A stretch of 64,000 nt of DNA from Acidiphilium sp. C61 (GCF_902712915.1 NZ_CACTIA010000005.1:248001-312000); one strand, 5' to 3'. Positions 25,701-33,718 are shown, counted from the first letter of the stretch. Numbers and translations are program-made. Notes: generated by a model from the letters alone, not told the origin.

Positions 25701-27130
25701 ACCGTCCACGATCCGGCGAGATGGCCGCAATGGGCCTCGCCAGCGGTGATCACGCTTTCGAGCTGGGCGTCGGACAATAAGCCGTCCGCTACGACAGCGG
25801 CGGGCAAATGCGGCCGATAGCTGGGCTTGGGTGGCGCCACCGACGCCATCGCCGCCGATTGCACCAGCCTTGTGGGGTGAGCCTGAGAGCCGGGAATACC
25901 GATCGACTGCAAACCGTATCCTTCATATAGCGCCTCTGTGATGTGACCGCCCTCGACTGGCATCCAGTCGATGGTCTCGTAGGTCAGCTCAACCGCCTCC
26001 GGCTCGGGCGTCGTGGACGAGACGGAGGCAGGGCGCGGCGCAACGCGCTGCGGCCGTGCGGCGGCGGGACGAACCGCGGCGCGGGTAATGACTGGCGTGG
26101 CAAGCGGGAGCCTCGGCGGAACGGATTCCGCGATCCAACCAAGCAAGGTCGCGGCATCGGGGGCGCAAGGGTGCATCGCCGGAAACACGCTCGGATCGGC
26201 GGCGGGTAGACGGTCGATCACGGTCAGGCGGGTGTCGATGGTCGTGCCGTGCTTGGCATAGACCGTTCCATCGATGGCGGCCGAGAACACGATGCGCCCG
26301 CGTTCCTGCAACCGGACGAACGCGTCGACCCACATCGGATTGTCGGGCGCGCAGTTAGCGCCGGTGATCGCGACCAATCGGCCGCCCTCGGCGAGACGCG
26401 CGAGCGCCGAGGCGATGTGGCGCAGGGCGGCGTCGGCCATGCGGCGATCGACGTTCGCGAGCGCGGAGAATGGCGGGTTCATGAGCACGACGCTTGGAAC
26501 GATGCTGGCGTCGAGATGATCATGGATCTGCGCGGCGTCGTGGCGGGTGACGGCGATACCGGGGAACAGGTGGTCCAACAGCCCGGCGCGCGTCTCGGCC
26601 AGTTCATTCAGCACGAGAGACCCGCCCGCGAGTTCGGCGAGAACGGCGAGCAGCCCGGTTCCGGCCGAAGGTTCCAGCACGAGATCGGCGGGCGTGATCG
26701 CGGCGGCTGCGCTGGCCGCGAGACCCAGAGCGATCGGCGTCGAGAACTGCTGAAGCGCCTGGCTCTCTTCGGAGCGGCGCGTATGGGTGGGAAGAAGGGC
26801 CGCGATCTTGGCCAGCATCGGCAGTACGGCGGCAGGAGAGACTGCCCGCGCGAGCATGGCGGGGCCGAACTTGCGTAGGAACAGGACGGTCGCCGCCTCG
26901 CAAGCGTCATAGACGGTCTTCCAGTCCCAGGCGCCATCGGCGTCGGAACCTCCGAAGGCGGAGACCATGGATGCGCGGAGCGTCGGTGCGTCGACACGCT
27001 GGCCGCGTTGGAGATGGGGAAGGATCATCCGTGCGGCATGAACCAGGGCGTCGGCCGCAGCCGGAACGAGCGGCGCGACCGGGAGAGGCGCGGCCGCGGA
27101 GGCGGCCGTGGAAGCCGGATTCGTCGTCAT
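22784..27130 (-). CDS. Methyltransferase-Strawberry notch helicase fusion
   Basis: A 1448-residue protein. Residues ~100-300 form a class I SAM-dependent methyltransferase with EPSAGTGLLAVLAEL (about 152) and an amino-methylase NPPFS motif (about 220). A linker of low complexity (RPAAARPQRVAPRP) follows, then an SF2 helicase of the Strawberry notch family: motif I GDGTGAGKGRQVAG (about 505), motif II IIFDESHAMQN (about 615), VYVSATGATT, and a C-terminal domain with ILVFSDAGGTGRSYHAELSA and LGRTNRTNQ (about 1020). Such fusions are common on large conjugative elements; roles in protecting or remodelling transferred DNA are suspected, not shown. The start at MTTNPASTAA is preceded by a shared leader element. 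Confidence 0.88.
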   Translation of the reverse strand: MTTNPASTAASAAAPLPVAPLVPAAADALVHAARMILPHLQRGQRVDAPTLRASMVSAFGGSDADGAWDWKTVYDACEAATVLFLRKFGPAMLARAVSPAAVLPMLAKIAALLPTHTRRSEESQALQQFSTPIALGLAASAAAAITPADLVLEPSAGTGLLAVLAELAGGSLVLNELAETRAGLLDHLFPGIAVTRHDAAQIHDHLDASIVPSVVLMNPPFSALANVDRRMADAALRHIASALARLAEGGRLVAITGANCAPDNPMWVDAFVRLQERGRIVFSAAIDGTVYAKHGTTIDTRLTVIDRLPAADPSVFPAMHPCAPDAATLLGWIAESVPPRLPLATPVITRAAVRPAAARPQRVAPRPASVSSTTPEPEAVELTYETIDWMPVEGGHITEALYEGYGLQSIGIPGSQAHPTRLVQSAAMASVAPPKPSYRPHLPAAVVADGLLSDAQLESVITAGEAHCGHLAGSWTVDETFDIVSAAPDDAQHAIRFRRGWFLGDGTGAGKGRQVAGILLDNWLKGRRRAVWVSKSDKLIEDAQRDWSALGQERLLVTPLSRFRQGTPIRLEQGVLFTTYATLRSDARDEKVSRVRQIVEWLGSDFDGVIIFDESHAMQNAAGGKGERGDQAASQQGRAGLRLQHALPNARVVYVSATGATTVHNLAYAQRLGLWGGEDFPFATRAEFVEAIEAGGFAAMEVLARDMKALGLYAARSLSYEGVEYELVEHRLTDEQIRIYDAYAGAFGVIHNNLDAALEATNVTGETGTLNAQAKSAARSAFESAKQRFFNHLITAMKTPSLIAAVERDLTSGHAAVIQIVSTGEALMERRLAEIPTEEWGDVQVDITPREYVLDYLAHSFPTQLYEPFTDSEGNLASRPVYRDGQPVQSREAVACRDRLIEKLASLPPVHGALDQIVQRFGTEVVAEVTGRSRRIIRKTGSDGVDRLAVENRAGSANLAETQAFMDDAKRILVFSDAGGTGRSYHAELSAKNRRLRVHYLLEAGWKADAAIQGLGRTNRTNQAQPPLFRPIATNVKAEKRFLSTIARRLDTLGAITKGQRQTGGQGLFRPEDNLESHYARDALRQLYVLLVMGRVDGCSLGTFEDATGLKLTDSNGIRDELPPITTFLNRLLALTIDLQNILFTAFEQLLTARIEGAIASGTYDVGLETLTAESFVVTDRQTIYTHPGTSAETRLLTITQRERNRPVTLDEALGRLSDPRAVLLVNSQSGRAAVQVPAPSLMLEDGEVERRVRLIRPMEHPAMPLAMMPQTHWREADRETFARAWAAELANVPEFTDSEIHIVAGLLLPIWKRLPNESSRVYRLQTDTGERIVGRKVSPAWVASALETSPSNLSADGAFTALMDGRTILDLAEGLQLRRVRVMGTNRIELTGFIDAMRDRLRAYGLFHEIISWKLRMFVPTDAAGPAILAKVLERYPLARVAERAAA

Positions 27131-27173
27131 GAAGGGAACCTCGGGAGAGCCGGAACTGATCGAGCCGAGGGGC

Positions 27174-27232
27174 GCTCTCTCTCGACCCCAACGGCTCAAA
27201 CCCGTCCCGGCAATCCTCTCCCTCTCGGGACG
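27174..27232 (-). promoter_or_regulatory. Type-1 shared leader element, copy A
   Basis: Upstream of the methyltransferase-helicase gene. On the plus strand it reads CTCTCTCGAC ... AAACCCGTCCCGG ... CCTCTCCCTCTCGGG. The same ordered blocks occur before the ParB-like gene (31851-31934) and the ardC-like gene (34757-34836), always on the transcribed side just ahead of the start codon. Confidence 0.55.
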
Positions 27233-27242
27233 TCCAATAAGA

Positions 27243-27273
27243 AAAGGGTCCGGCGCTAGGCGCCGGACCCTTT
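27243..27273 (-). terminator. Strong intrinsic terminator after the DUF6927 gene
   Basis: A perfect 13-bp inverted repeat, AAAGGGTCCGGCG (27243-27255) with its complement (27261-27273) around a CTAGG loop. Read on the minus strand it ends in CCCTTTTC, so it stops the transcript of the DUF6927 gene before the next leader begins. Confidence 0.85.
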
Positions 27274-27298
27274 GATGACGCCGAGAAGAAACGCGCGT

Positions 27299-27895
27299 TT
27301 ATCCCGGCGGATCGACGAGCCGGTAGGTCCGGTTCTTGATGTTTGGAATCCGGTAGAGGCTGCGGGAGTCTGGCGCGCGAAAGAGCACGGTGCGATGGCT
27401 GCGCGGATTGGCGATGACCTCTAGCTGCTGGAAGCTCCGACCATCGGCGAAAGAGAGCGGCGCGTCGAATACGATCATCTGTCCCGCGCGTGGGGTCGGC
27501 TTGGCGGCCTTCGCGCGGCGGGCGGCGATGTTTTCGCGGCATCGGGCCCGCCATTGCACCGCATATTCGCGATCGGTCGGCGTCAGCAGATCGAGAACCG
27601 GTTCGGGACAATCGCACTCGTACGGCCCCATCGATTCTTCCATATCCTTGTAGCCGAAGATGTAGCCCTCGGGGTCGCGCGGGTTGTATCGGACGAGGCA
27701 GATGGCAGCCCAGACCTCGCGCTGACCGGTGGCGATGCGGACCTGTTCCACGGCGGCGTAGTAGGCGCGCATGCTGACCAGCGCCGAGCGCAGCACATTT
27801 GAGCGCACGTCGGCACGCTCGTAGGTGAACTGGGCGTCGAGATACTGGCGCGGGCTGGAATGGCCCTTGAGGGATGTCATGTAGAGCCAGCCCAT
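27299..27895 (-). CDS. DUF6927 family protein
   Basis: A 198-residue protein beginning MGWLYMTSLKGHSSPRQYLD with QFTYERAD, the usual opening of a family carried by these elements. Middle part: WAAICLVRYNPRDPEGYIFG and YKDMEESMGPYECDCPEPVL; the C-terminus has a small beta-rich domain (FRAPDSRSLYRIPNIKNRTY). No catalytic motif is evident. It is a single-gene unit with its own terminator. Function unknown. Confidence 0.75.
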   Translation of the reverse strand: MGWLYMTSLKGHSSPRQYLDAQFTYERADVRSNVLRSALVSMRAYYAAVEQVRIATGQREVWAAICLVRYNPRDPEGYIFGYKDMEESMGPYECDCPEPVLDLLTPTDREYAVQWRARCRENIAARRAKAAKPTPRAGQMIVFDAPLSFADGRSFQQLEVIANPRSHRTVLFRAPDSRSLYRIPNIKNRTYRLVDPPG

Positions 27896-27973
27896 GGCCG
27901 TCTCCTTTCGATGGGGGATGAAGACGGCGCGCGCGGGGAGCGCGACGCCGGGTGAATTTGGAGATCCTGATGA

Positions 27974-28720
27974 TCAGCCGACCGGAGCGAGCCGTTGCTC
28001 GGCTTCGCGGATCGCCGCGAGCGCAGCGCGAAACTCGGCGGCGCCTTGCTCCTCTGACAGGTCGCTGCATTCGACGACGGCGAGACAGGCGGCGTGGATG
28101 TCGGAGTCATTGACTGCGTCAGCCGTAAGACGGGTGAGCGTGGGATCGGCCTCGATTGCTTGGTCGACTTGTCGCCTGACGGCGTCTTCGCGGATGCGGA
28201 GCAGAACATGCACGCCGTCATCGGCGGCATCTCCCGCCTTCTCCGCGAGGAAGTCCTCAAGGATGTCATTAGTGGATTTGCCGACAATCGCGTCCGCCGT
28301 GATCAGGACGGCCATGCCGCCGAAGCCGTCGGACCGCATTTTCGAACAGGTGAAAGACGTGACCGCGGTGACGTAGCGGAGCGTGGATGAACGCCGGACG
28401 ATGTCCTGGAAGATGAACTCCCAGGACGTGCCGCTGAAATCGATCTCGATCTCGGTGTCGTCGGTGGATGCGACCGCCACGCGCTCGGCGATGCACGTGG
28501 TCGCCGTGCTGTCGATTCCCGCGGATGCATCGAACGCCGCACGAAGTTCGTCGATCGAAAGCCCGATAGCGTCGCTCGGACCGAGAGAGGTGTGGAAGTA
28601 CACCGCCTCGCCATCCGGCTCGGCATCGAAGATGAGGCTGAGCACGAGACGTTCGAGCGGCGTCATGTCGGTGATCGGGATCGATTGCTGAATGACGGTG
28701 GGTGAGAAGTAGTCGGCCAT
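27974..28720 (-). CDS. Hypothetical 248-residue element protein
   Basis: Starts MADYFSPTVIQQSIPITDMT with a GGAGAC site upstream, then TPLERLVLSLIFDAEPDGEA and a mixed alpha/beta body ending in a helical acidic stretch (CLAVVECSDLSEEQGAAEFR). I do not recognise a named family. It is flanked by hairpin terminators and sits in a run of small element-specific genes, each of which seems to be transcribed separately. No function proposed. Confidence 0.6.
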   Translation of the reverse strand: MADYFSPTVIQQSIPITDMTPLERLVLSLIFDAEPDGEAVYFHTSLGPSDAIGLSIDELRAAFDASAGIDSTATTCIAERVAVASTDDTEIEIDFSGTSWEFIFQDIVRRSSTLRYVTAVTSFTCSKMRSDGFGGMAVLITADAIVGKSTNDILEDFLAEKAGDAADDGVHVLLRIREDAVRRQVDQAIEADPTLTRLTADAVNDSDIHAACLAVVECSDLSEEQGAAEFRAALAAIREAEQRLAPVG

Positions 28721-28740
28721 GTCGGGTCTCCAGAAATGCG

Positions 28741-28766
28741 AAAGCCCGGCTCGATGGCCGGGCTTT
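28741..28766 (-). terminator. Intrinsic terminator after the DUF6915 gene
   Basis: AAAGCCCGGC (28741-28750) pairs with GCCGGGCTTT (28757-28766), loop TCGATG. Its sequence is nearly the same as the hairpin at 29665-29690, so the two are copies of one element-borne terminator cassette. Confidence 0.8.
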
Positions 28767-28791
28767 TCGTTGCGTTGACGAGGAAGAGTGA

Positions 28792-29154
28792 TCAGCGGGC
28801 GGCGGCGAAGGGATCGACGTCGCGATGGATCGGCTGGGCCCGCCCCATCCAGGGCTCGGGGCGGATGCAGCGCACCCAATCCGCGAAGCTCGGGATGAAG
28901 CCGAGGTCTTCGCGCACATGCTGCTCGCCGATCAGCCGGACCGGCACCACGCGGCCGGTCGAGATCGTGATCGTCGGGCCGAAGAAGCGCTCCAGCATGA
29001 AGATGCCTTCGGCATGATGGCGCAACGCGCGGTGCCGAAAATCAGCGGTGATGGCTTTCGACTCGTCGAACCATTGATGCAGCGGCAGATAGTCCTCGGC
29101 CGCGCCGCCCCATTTCTTCACAGAAGAAAGCGCGTGATGAAAACAATGTCCCAT
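28792..29154 (-). CDS. DUF6915 family protein
   Basis: A 120-residue protein starting MGHCFHHALSSVKKWGGAAE and containing DYLPLHQWFDESKAITADFR, HRALRHHAEGIFMLERFFG and RLIGEQHVREDLGFIPSFAD. The regularly placed His, Glu and Arg residues (HALSS, HRALRHHAEG, GEQHVREDLG) are typical of this small family, which also occurs in phage genomes, but no activity is known. It lies 10 bases after the DUF6878 gene, so those two form an operon that ends at the terminator at 28741. Confidence 0.75.
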   Translation of the reverse strand: MGHCFHHALSSVKKWGGAAEDYLPLHQWFDESKAITADFRHRALRHHAEGIFMLERFFGPTITISTGRVVPVRLIGEQHVREDLGFIPSFADWVRCIRPEPWMGRAQPIHRDVDPFAAAR

Positions 29155-29164
29155 CGTCACCTCC

Positions 29165-29644
29165 TCAGAATACGTGCTGGGAATAATCGGACTCCATGTG
29201 CCGCTCGTTGTAGTCGAGCGTAATGGTCCGTTCGGCGACGTCGAAGATGAAGTCGCCGTAGGCCCCGTCGCTATTTTCCCAGCCGTCGTGGGTTTCCTCG
29301 AGAAAATCGTAGGCCAACCGCTCGATTGCGTCGCGGACGGACATCTTCGTTCGTTCGAGGTCAGCGTGGCCCCAGACGGCGGCGGCGATCTCGACATTGC
29401 CGGGCGGCAGGGCGACGACATCGTCGCCGGCCTTGGCTTCGATGTCCTCGATCTGCCCGCTATCGCCATAGCCGTCGAAACGGACGGTAACGATGGTGAG
29501 GCCGGCGGCGGTGAGCGCGTCGAAGACGACCGCCTTGTTCGTGGGACGCAGTTCGGCGTTGAGGCGATCATGCTCGCCGCGCTGGACGTCCCAATCGGTG
29601 AGCGTCGGGGCGGCTGTTGGGGGGATGGGGGAATGCTCGGTCAC
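29165..29644 (-). CDS. DUF6878 family protein
   Basis: A 159-residue acidic protein: a short N-terminus (MTEHSPIPPTAAP), LNAELRPTNKAVVFDALTAA, VTVRFDGYGDSGQIEDIEAK, and SDGAYGDFIFDVAERTITLD near the end. The GYGDSGQI segment is the family hallmark. The start is a GTG with GGAG 9 bases upstream; an upstream in-frame extension crosses a terminator hairpin and is rejected. Function unknown; co-transcribed with the DUF6915 gene. Confidence 0.75.
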   Translation of the reverse strand: MTEHSPIPPTAAPTLTDWDVQRGEHDRLNAELRPTNKAVVFDALTAAGLTIVTVRFDGYGDSGQIEDIEAKAGDDVVALPPGNVEIAAAVWGHADLERTKMSVRDAIERLAYDFLEETHDGWENSDGAYGDFIFDVAERTITLDYNERHMESDYSQHVF

Positions 29645-29664
29645 GGTATGGCTCCGAAAGCGAG

Positions 29665-29690
29665 AAAGCCCGACGCGATGGCCGGGCTTT
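29665..29690 (-). terminator. Intrinsic terminator after the ParB-like gene
   Basis: AAAGCCCGAC (29665-29674) pairs with GCCGGGCTTT (29681-29690) with one mismatch, loop GCGATG; followed on the minus strand by a short CTCG. It closely resembles the hairpin at 28741-28766. Confidence 0.7.
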
Positions 29691-29751
29691 CGGGTGGAAT
29701 TGGATAGAGAAACGGGTGCGGGGCGGCCGAGGCCACCCCGCACGTCGACTG

Positions 29752-31842
29752 TCACTCGGCCGCGGCCATGTGCGCCGGCTCTTCGTCGGCGTCGGCGGGC
29801 GCTTCGTCCTCGTCACCCGCGAGGAAGTCCGGCAGCGCCTCGGACTCGCCGGTCGACTCGTCGGCGACGGGTGCGACCTCGACGAGACGAAGCGGCTCCG
29901 GCAGCCAACCCGTGCCAGCAAGCAGCCGCTCGGCCTCCTTGGCCATTTCGGTCTTCTTGAGGTGGTCGATGAGCTGTGCCGACTGCTCGCCCTTGGCCTC
30001 ACGCACAGCTTCGAGGATGCGCGCCTTCGGAACCCGCCCGAGGTAGTTATCGACGGTCGGCGCCCAGCCGGCAGCGGCCAGGTCGAGATTGACGGTCCCG
30101 GCGAGCTGGTCGCCATGCGCGAAAGCGTCCGGACGCCGGTTCCAAGGTTCCTTCACGACATTGACTGTGAGGGCGGCGCAGTGAGCGAAGAGCGCATCTT
30201 GGCTGTCGCTGTCGAACGCCGTCAGCGAGTCCCACAGAGCCGCCGGCGCTTCAGGCAACTGCTTGGCCCACTGCGCGTGCCTGGTGTCGATCGCCCTTGC
30301 GGAGGCGGTCTCGGCCAACCCCGGCGCCTGAGCGCTGAAGCCGGAGTGCTTCGCCGTGATCTCCAGGCAGGTGTTCGAGGCGTAGCGGTAGAAGGCGTTG
30401 AGGCAGAGGGCGTGCAGCACCGCCTGGAAGGCGATGTGCGGATCGTTCGCCACTGCATCCCGCAGCGCCAGGGTACGATGGGCGGTCAGCTCGGTCACCA
30501 GCCGATCTGAAAGCGGACGGATGGTTTCGTCCTCGTCCGGCGTGTCGATCTCGGAACCCGTCGGCGCGCCGCCGATGGTGATGACGGCCCGCTGGATGGC
30601 GCCGCCGGCGGTTGCGGCGGTTTCCGGTGCATCGCCGTCGCCGCCCCGGACCGGCTCTACCGGTGCTTCGTCGTCGGGGCGGACGAAGGCGCGTTCGATG
30701 TGCAACGCCCCGTCGTTGTCGATGCTGACGAAGATGCCCGCACGAGCGATCTCGGACGGATCGTAGCGGACGGGCCGGTTCTCGAACGCCGCGATCGCGG
30801 TCTCAATCTCGCCGAGGCGCTGATCGACCTCGTCGGGCAACTCGTCGGCTTGCGCGTATTGCTCCTCAAGCGCGTCCTGGTCGGCCTTCAGCGCGGCGAA
30901 GCTGGCGTTCTCCTCTTCGCTGAGTTCGACCGTCTCGCCGGTGAGGCGGCGCAGACCGGCGGCGTGGCCATAGGGGAAGTCGGTGGCGACCGCGATCCAG
31001 CTCCAACCCTCTGCCCGCAGCGCCTCGGCCTCGGCCTGGAGCTTCTCTGTCACCAGCCGATCGAGCAGCGCCGGATCCTGCAGCCAGCCGCCATCGTCAT
31101 GCTGGAAGAGGTCGCGCATGACCACGCCGCCGGCGACTTCGTAGACATCCATGCCGACGAACCGCGCACGTCGGTCGGAGGCTCGGACTGCGCCCTCGGT
31201 GAGTTGACGGCGGATCAGATAGGGCTCCTTGTTGTAGGAGCGCGAGACGGCGTCCCAGACCTGCTCCTGACGGGCGTGGTCGTTGGTGACGGTGAACGCC
31301 ATCAACTGCTCCAGCGTCATTCCGTCATCGGCATAGATGTCGAGGAGTTTGTCGGAGACGGCGGCCAGTCGCAGGCGCTGCTTCACCACGGTCGCCGTCA
31401 CGAAGAACCGGGCGGCGATCTCTTCGTCGCCAAGGTCCTTATCGCGCAGCGCCTGGAAGGCGCGGAATTGATCGAGCGGATGGAGCGCGACTCGCTGGAT
31501 GTTCTCGGCCAGCGAATCCTCCTCGGCGATGCCACCCTCGCGCACCACGCAGGGGACCGGCGCGGTCTTCGCTAGGCGCTTTTGCTTGACCAGAAGTTCG
31601 AGCGCCCGGAAGCGCCGGCCACCGGCTGGGATTTCGAACATGCCGGTCTCCTGGCCTTCGGCGTCGAGAACCGGCCGGACGCTGAGGCTCTGCAAGAGCG
31701 TGCGTCGGGCGATGTCCTCAGCCAGATCCTCGATCGAGACGCCGGCCTTCACGCGCCGGACGTTCGCCTGGCTGAGCACCAGCTTGTTGAAGGGGATGTC
31801 GCGCGAGGCGCTGAGGGTGATCTTCTGAACGGCGGTAGCCAT
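29752..31842 (-). CDS. Large ParB/Srx-domain DNA-binding protein
   Basis: A 696-residue ParB-superfamily protein. The N-terminus has the ParB/Sulfiredoxin-like nuclease/CTPase domain: ANVRRVKAGVSIEDLAEDIA, IPAGGRRFRALELLVKQ and SLAENIQRVALHPLDQFRAF (about residues 20-130); an HTH follows at EEIAARFFVTATVVKQRLRL. The long C-terminal half contains a charged helix (ALKADQDALEEQYAQADELP) and ends in an acidic tail. Element ParB proteins of this size are separate from the parA at 10162 and have poorly known roles, perhaps anti-restriction or transcription control. The start MATAVQKITLSASRD is preceded by a shared leader element. Confidence 0.85.
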   Translation of the reverse strand: MATAVQKITLSASRDIPFNKLVLSQANVRRVKAGVSIEDLAEDIARRTLLQSLSVRPVLDAEGQETGMFEIPAGGRRFRALELLVKQKRLAKTAPVPCVVREGGIAEEDSLAENIQRVALHPLDQFRAFQALRDKDLGDEEIAARFFVTATVVKQRLRLAAVSDKLLDIYADDGMTLEQLMAFTVTNDHARQEQVWDAVSRSYNKEPYLIRRQLTEGAVRASDRRARFVGMDVYEVAGGVVMRDLFQHDDGGWLQDPALLDRLVTEKLQAEAEALRAEGWSWIAVATDFPYGHAAGLRRLTGETVELSEEENASFAALKADQDALEEQYAQADELPDEVDQRLGEIETAIAAFENRPVRYDPSEIARAGIFVSIDNDGALHIERAFVRPDDEAPVEPVRGGDGDAPETAATAGGAIQRAVITIGGAPTGSEIDTPDEDETIRPLSDRLVTELTAHRTLALRDAVANDPHIAFQAVLHALCLNAFYRYASNTCLEITAKHSGFSAQAPGLAETASARAIDTRHAQWAKQLPEAPAALWDSLTAFDSDSQDALFAHCAALTVNVVKEPWNRRPDAFAHGDQLAGTVNLDLAAAGWAPTVDNYLGRVPKARILEAVREAKGEQSAQLIDHLKKTEMAKEAERLLAGTGWLPEPLRLVEVAPVADESTGESEALPDFLAGDEDEAPADADEEPAHMAAAE

Positions 31843-31850
31843 GTCGGATT

Positions 31851-31934
31851 CTCCGCGACGGGCGGCCGAAAGACTTTCTCTCGACCTCCAACCCGCCACG
31901 AAAACCGGCGCAGCCCTCTTACTCTCGTCGAGCG
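31851..31934 (-). promoter_or_regulatory. Type-1 shared leader element, copy B
   Basis: Upstream of the ParB-like gene. Plus-strand blocks: CTCCGCGACGGGCGGCCG (31851-31868), TTTCTCTCGACC, CAACCCGCCACG, CCGG, CCTCTTACTCTCG. The first block is shared with copy C (CTCCGCGACGGGCG at 34757). The reading strand can form a hairpin from CGCC-GGTTTTCGT-GGCG. Confidence 0.55.
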
Positions 31935-32137
31935 AAATTCGCGGGGGGCGGCAGCTTGGAGACCTCCCACGGGCCCACGCGGCAAGCCTCGCCCACGACG
32001 CCTAGGGAATATCCGAGTTTGTATAACCGGGACGGCGCACTTGGCGCTTCGCAATCCGGAATGATCCGGCCGCGCGCAATCGGCTCGGATATGCAGGGGG
32101 AGCGAGAGGCGCATAATCCTGCGCGCCCGGGTGACAA

Positions 32138-33151
32138 TCAGCTGAATTCCTCCGCGATAGCCACTATCTCCTTGGAGGGCGTGCCGTAACTCACGAGTCT
32201 GATATCGAGGTCGTAGGCGGTCATCAATTTCAGAGCCCGCCGTATGGCGGCATGGATCCAATTGCCATGATTGCCGAAGGCGCCGCCGCCAAGAAGCGTC
32301 AGGAAAATGACATTTGATGCGCCGCGTTGGGCGTTCAGCACGGTGGCCCACATGGTTGCCTCGTAAGCGGCCTCCAAGACGAGCACCGCGAATGGCTCCC
32401 AATGAGCGGGCGGCACGCGACTGTAGGCGACTGGCAGGGCCGAGCAGAATAACTGAGAGACCCGGGGCCGATCCGGCCCCGCTGCTTCGGTGACTTCGAC
32501 ATCGTGGTGTATTCCGATACGCAGTTTTCCGCGCAGGACATCGATTTGGTCTGTTGTAAGCGTTCCGAGATGTTGAGCGATGGCATCGAGTCCCGTTTGG
32601 GTACCCAAGGCGTAGCCGTTCTGCATCATCCATAGATCGCCGACGGGCAGTTTCGTCGCACTGCTCAAAGCATCCCCAAGGTCCGCGAGCCCATCGAGTT
32701 GCCTCCTCACGGTTTGGCCCTCGCTGCCCCCGAACGGAGCGAAGTAATTGCGGTAGATGGTCGCCGCGCCTGCGGCGATGGCGCAAGCCGGCCCTTGAGT
32801 GGGGTCGCTTTGATACCGGGTCACGCCATGTTCCGGCGTCACGTCTGGCGACACCATCTCCAACAAATTGAACTGTGATGCCACCTGGAAAAGCGCGCCG
32901 GCATTTTCGGGGGACCTATGCATGCGCCGTACATCGCCGATCACCACACTTGTCTTCAACCTGCCGGGCAGTTTGTCTGCGGACTTTACCCTTTCGCGGA
33001 GAGCCTGAAGTGAAACCAATTCAAGCTCTCCGATCCCATAGCTCTCGCCATTGATCCGAGAAACCAGTCTTCCGTCCAAGACAGTGAGCTGCCCGCGGGT
33101 CTCTTCGTAGCCAGCTTCCCGAAACCCTGTGAGCTTTTCAAACCAATCCAT
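32138..33151 (-). CDS. Macrodomain-like protein (probable ADP-ribose/NAD-metabolite binding)
   Basis: A 337-residue protein. Residues ~75-130 (FQVASQFNLLEMVSPDVTPE, TQGPACAIAAGAATIYRNYF) and ~285-320 (NVIFLTLLGGGAFGNHGNWI followed by AAIRRALKLM) look like the ligand loops of macrodomains: an N-x-x-N-like start, a GPACAI core and the final GGGAFGN phosphate loop. Macrodomains bind or hydrolyse ADP-ribose derivatives. It lies 15 bases after a tyrosine-phosphatase gene on the same strand, so the two are co-expressed. The gene pair is inserted between two backbone genes. The fold assignment is from motifs only. Confidence 0.55.
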   Translation of the reverse strand: MDWFEKLTGFREAGYEETRGQLTVLDGRLVSRINGESYGIGELELVSLQALRERVKSADKLPGRLKTSVVIGDVRRMHRSPENAGALFQVASQFNLLEMVSPDVTPEHGVTRYQSDPTQGPACAIAAGAATIYRNYFAPFGGSEGQTVRRQLDGLADLGDALSSATKLPVGDLWMMQNGYALGTQTGLDAIAQHLGTLTTDQIDVLRGKLRIGIHHDVEVTEAAGPDRPRVSQLFCSALPVAYSRVPPAHWEPFAVLVLEAAYEATMWATVLNAQRGASNVIFLTLLGGGAFGNHGNWIHAAIRRALKLMTAYDLDIRLVSYGTPSKEIVAIAEEFS

Positions 33152-33166
33152 GATTTTCTCCGTGTG

Positions 33167-33718
33167 TCACGGTAAGCGGGTACCGATATCCAGGACGTAT
33201 TTTTCTTGCTCGCGGGTCTCGATTGCACCGGGACGTGCGGCGCGAACCTGCCTGACAGCCGCCGTTGGCTCCATCCCGAGTTCGATTAGAAGCCGAGCTC
33301 CGATTGTGCCAGCTCGCCCGAGCCCCCCGCGGCAATGAACCAGGACATCACGCCCGCTGCGCAGCAGATTTCGAAGCGCATCACCAGTGACTGCCCATCG
33401 CTGCTCGAATTCCTCGTCAGGTGTCGACACATCCACAATAGGAAGGTGAAACCACAACATATCTCTGCGAGTCACTTCCTCCCCAAGTTGTTCGACCCGA
33501 AGGAGGAGTAATTCGTTCTGCTCAACGAGAGTAACGACAGCGGCGGCTCCCCATACGCGGATGGCATCGAGGTCGAGAGAAAGATCACGATCCCAATGGC
33601 CGCTCATGGCATGCGGGTCGTATTTGCCAGGGCAGAAAGTGATGCCAACTCGTCCAAAAATTGGCCCCGCGGATAGCGCCGCGATCTTCAATGGGTGCGT
33701 TAGCGAGGTCCTTTTCAT
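33167..33718 (-). CDS. Dual-specificity/CDKN3-like tyrosine phosphatase
   Basis: A 183-residue cysteine phosphatase. The catalytic P-loop is HCRGGLGRAGT (about residues 126-136), i.e. H-C-X5-R-(S/T) with the nucleophile Cys; the general-acid region is expected in LPIVDVSTPDEEFEQRW. Earlier parts (VVTLVEQNELLLLRVEQLGE) and the later GARLLIELGMEPTAAVRQVR and RPGAIETREQEKYV match CDKN3-type phosphatases. In bacteria these are often coded beside ADP-ribose-active proteins, as here. I use the ATG at MKRTSLTH; a TTG 33 bases upstream has no better ribosome site. Confidence 0.82.
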   Translation of the reverse strand: MKRTSLTHPLKIAALSAGPIFGRVGITFCPGKYDPHAMSGHWDRDLSLDLDAIRVWGAAAVVTLVEQNELLLLRVEQLGEEVTRRDMLWFHLPIVDVSTPDEEFEQRWAVTGDALRNLLRSGRDVLVHCRGGLGRAGTIGARLLIELGMEPTAAVRQVRAARPGAIETREQEKYVLDIGTRLP

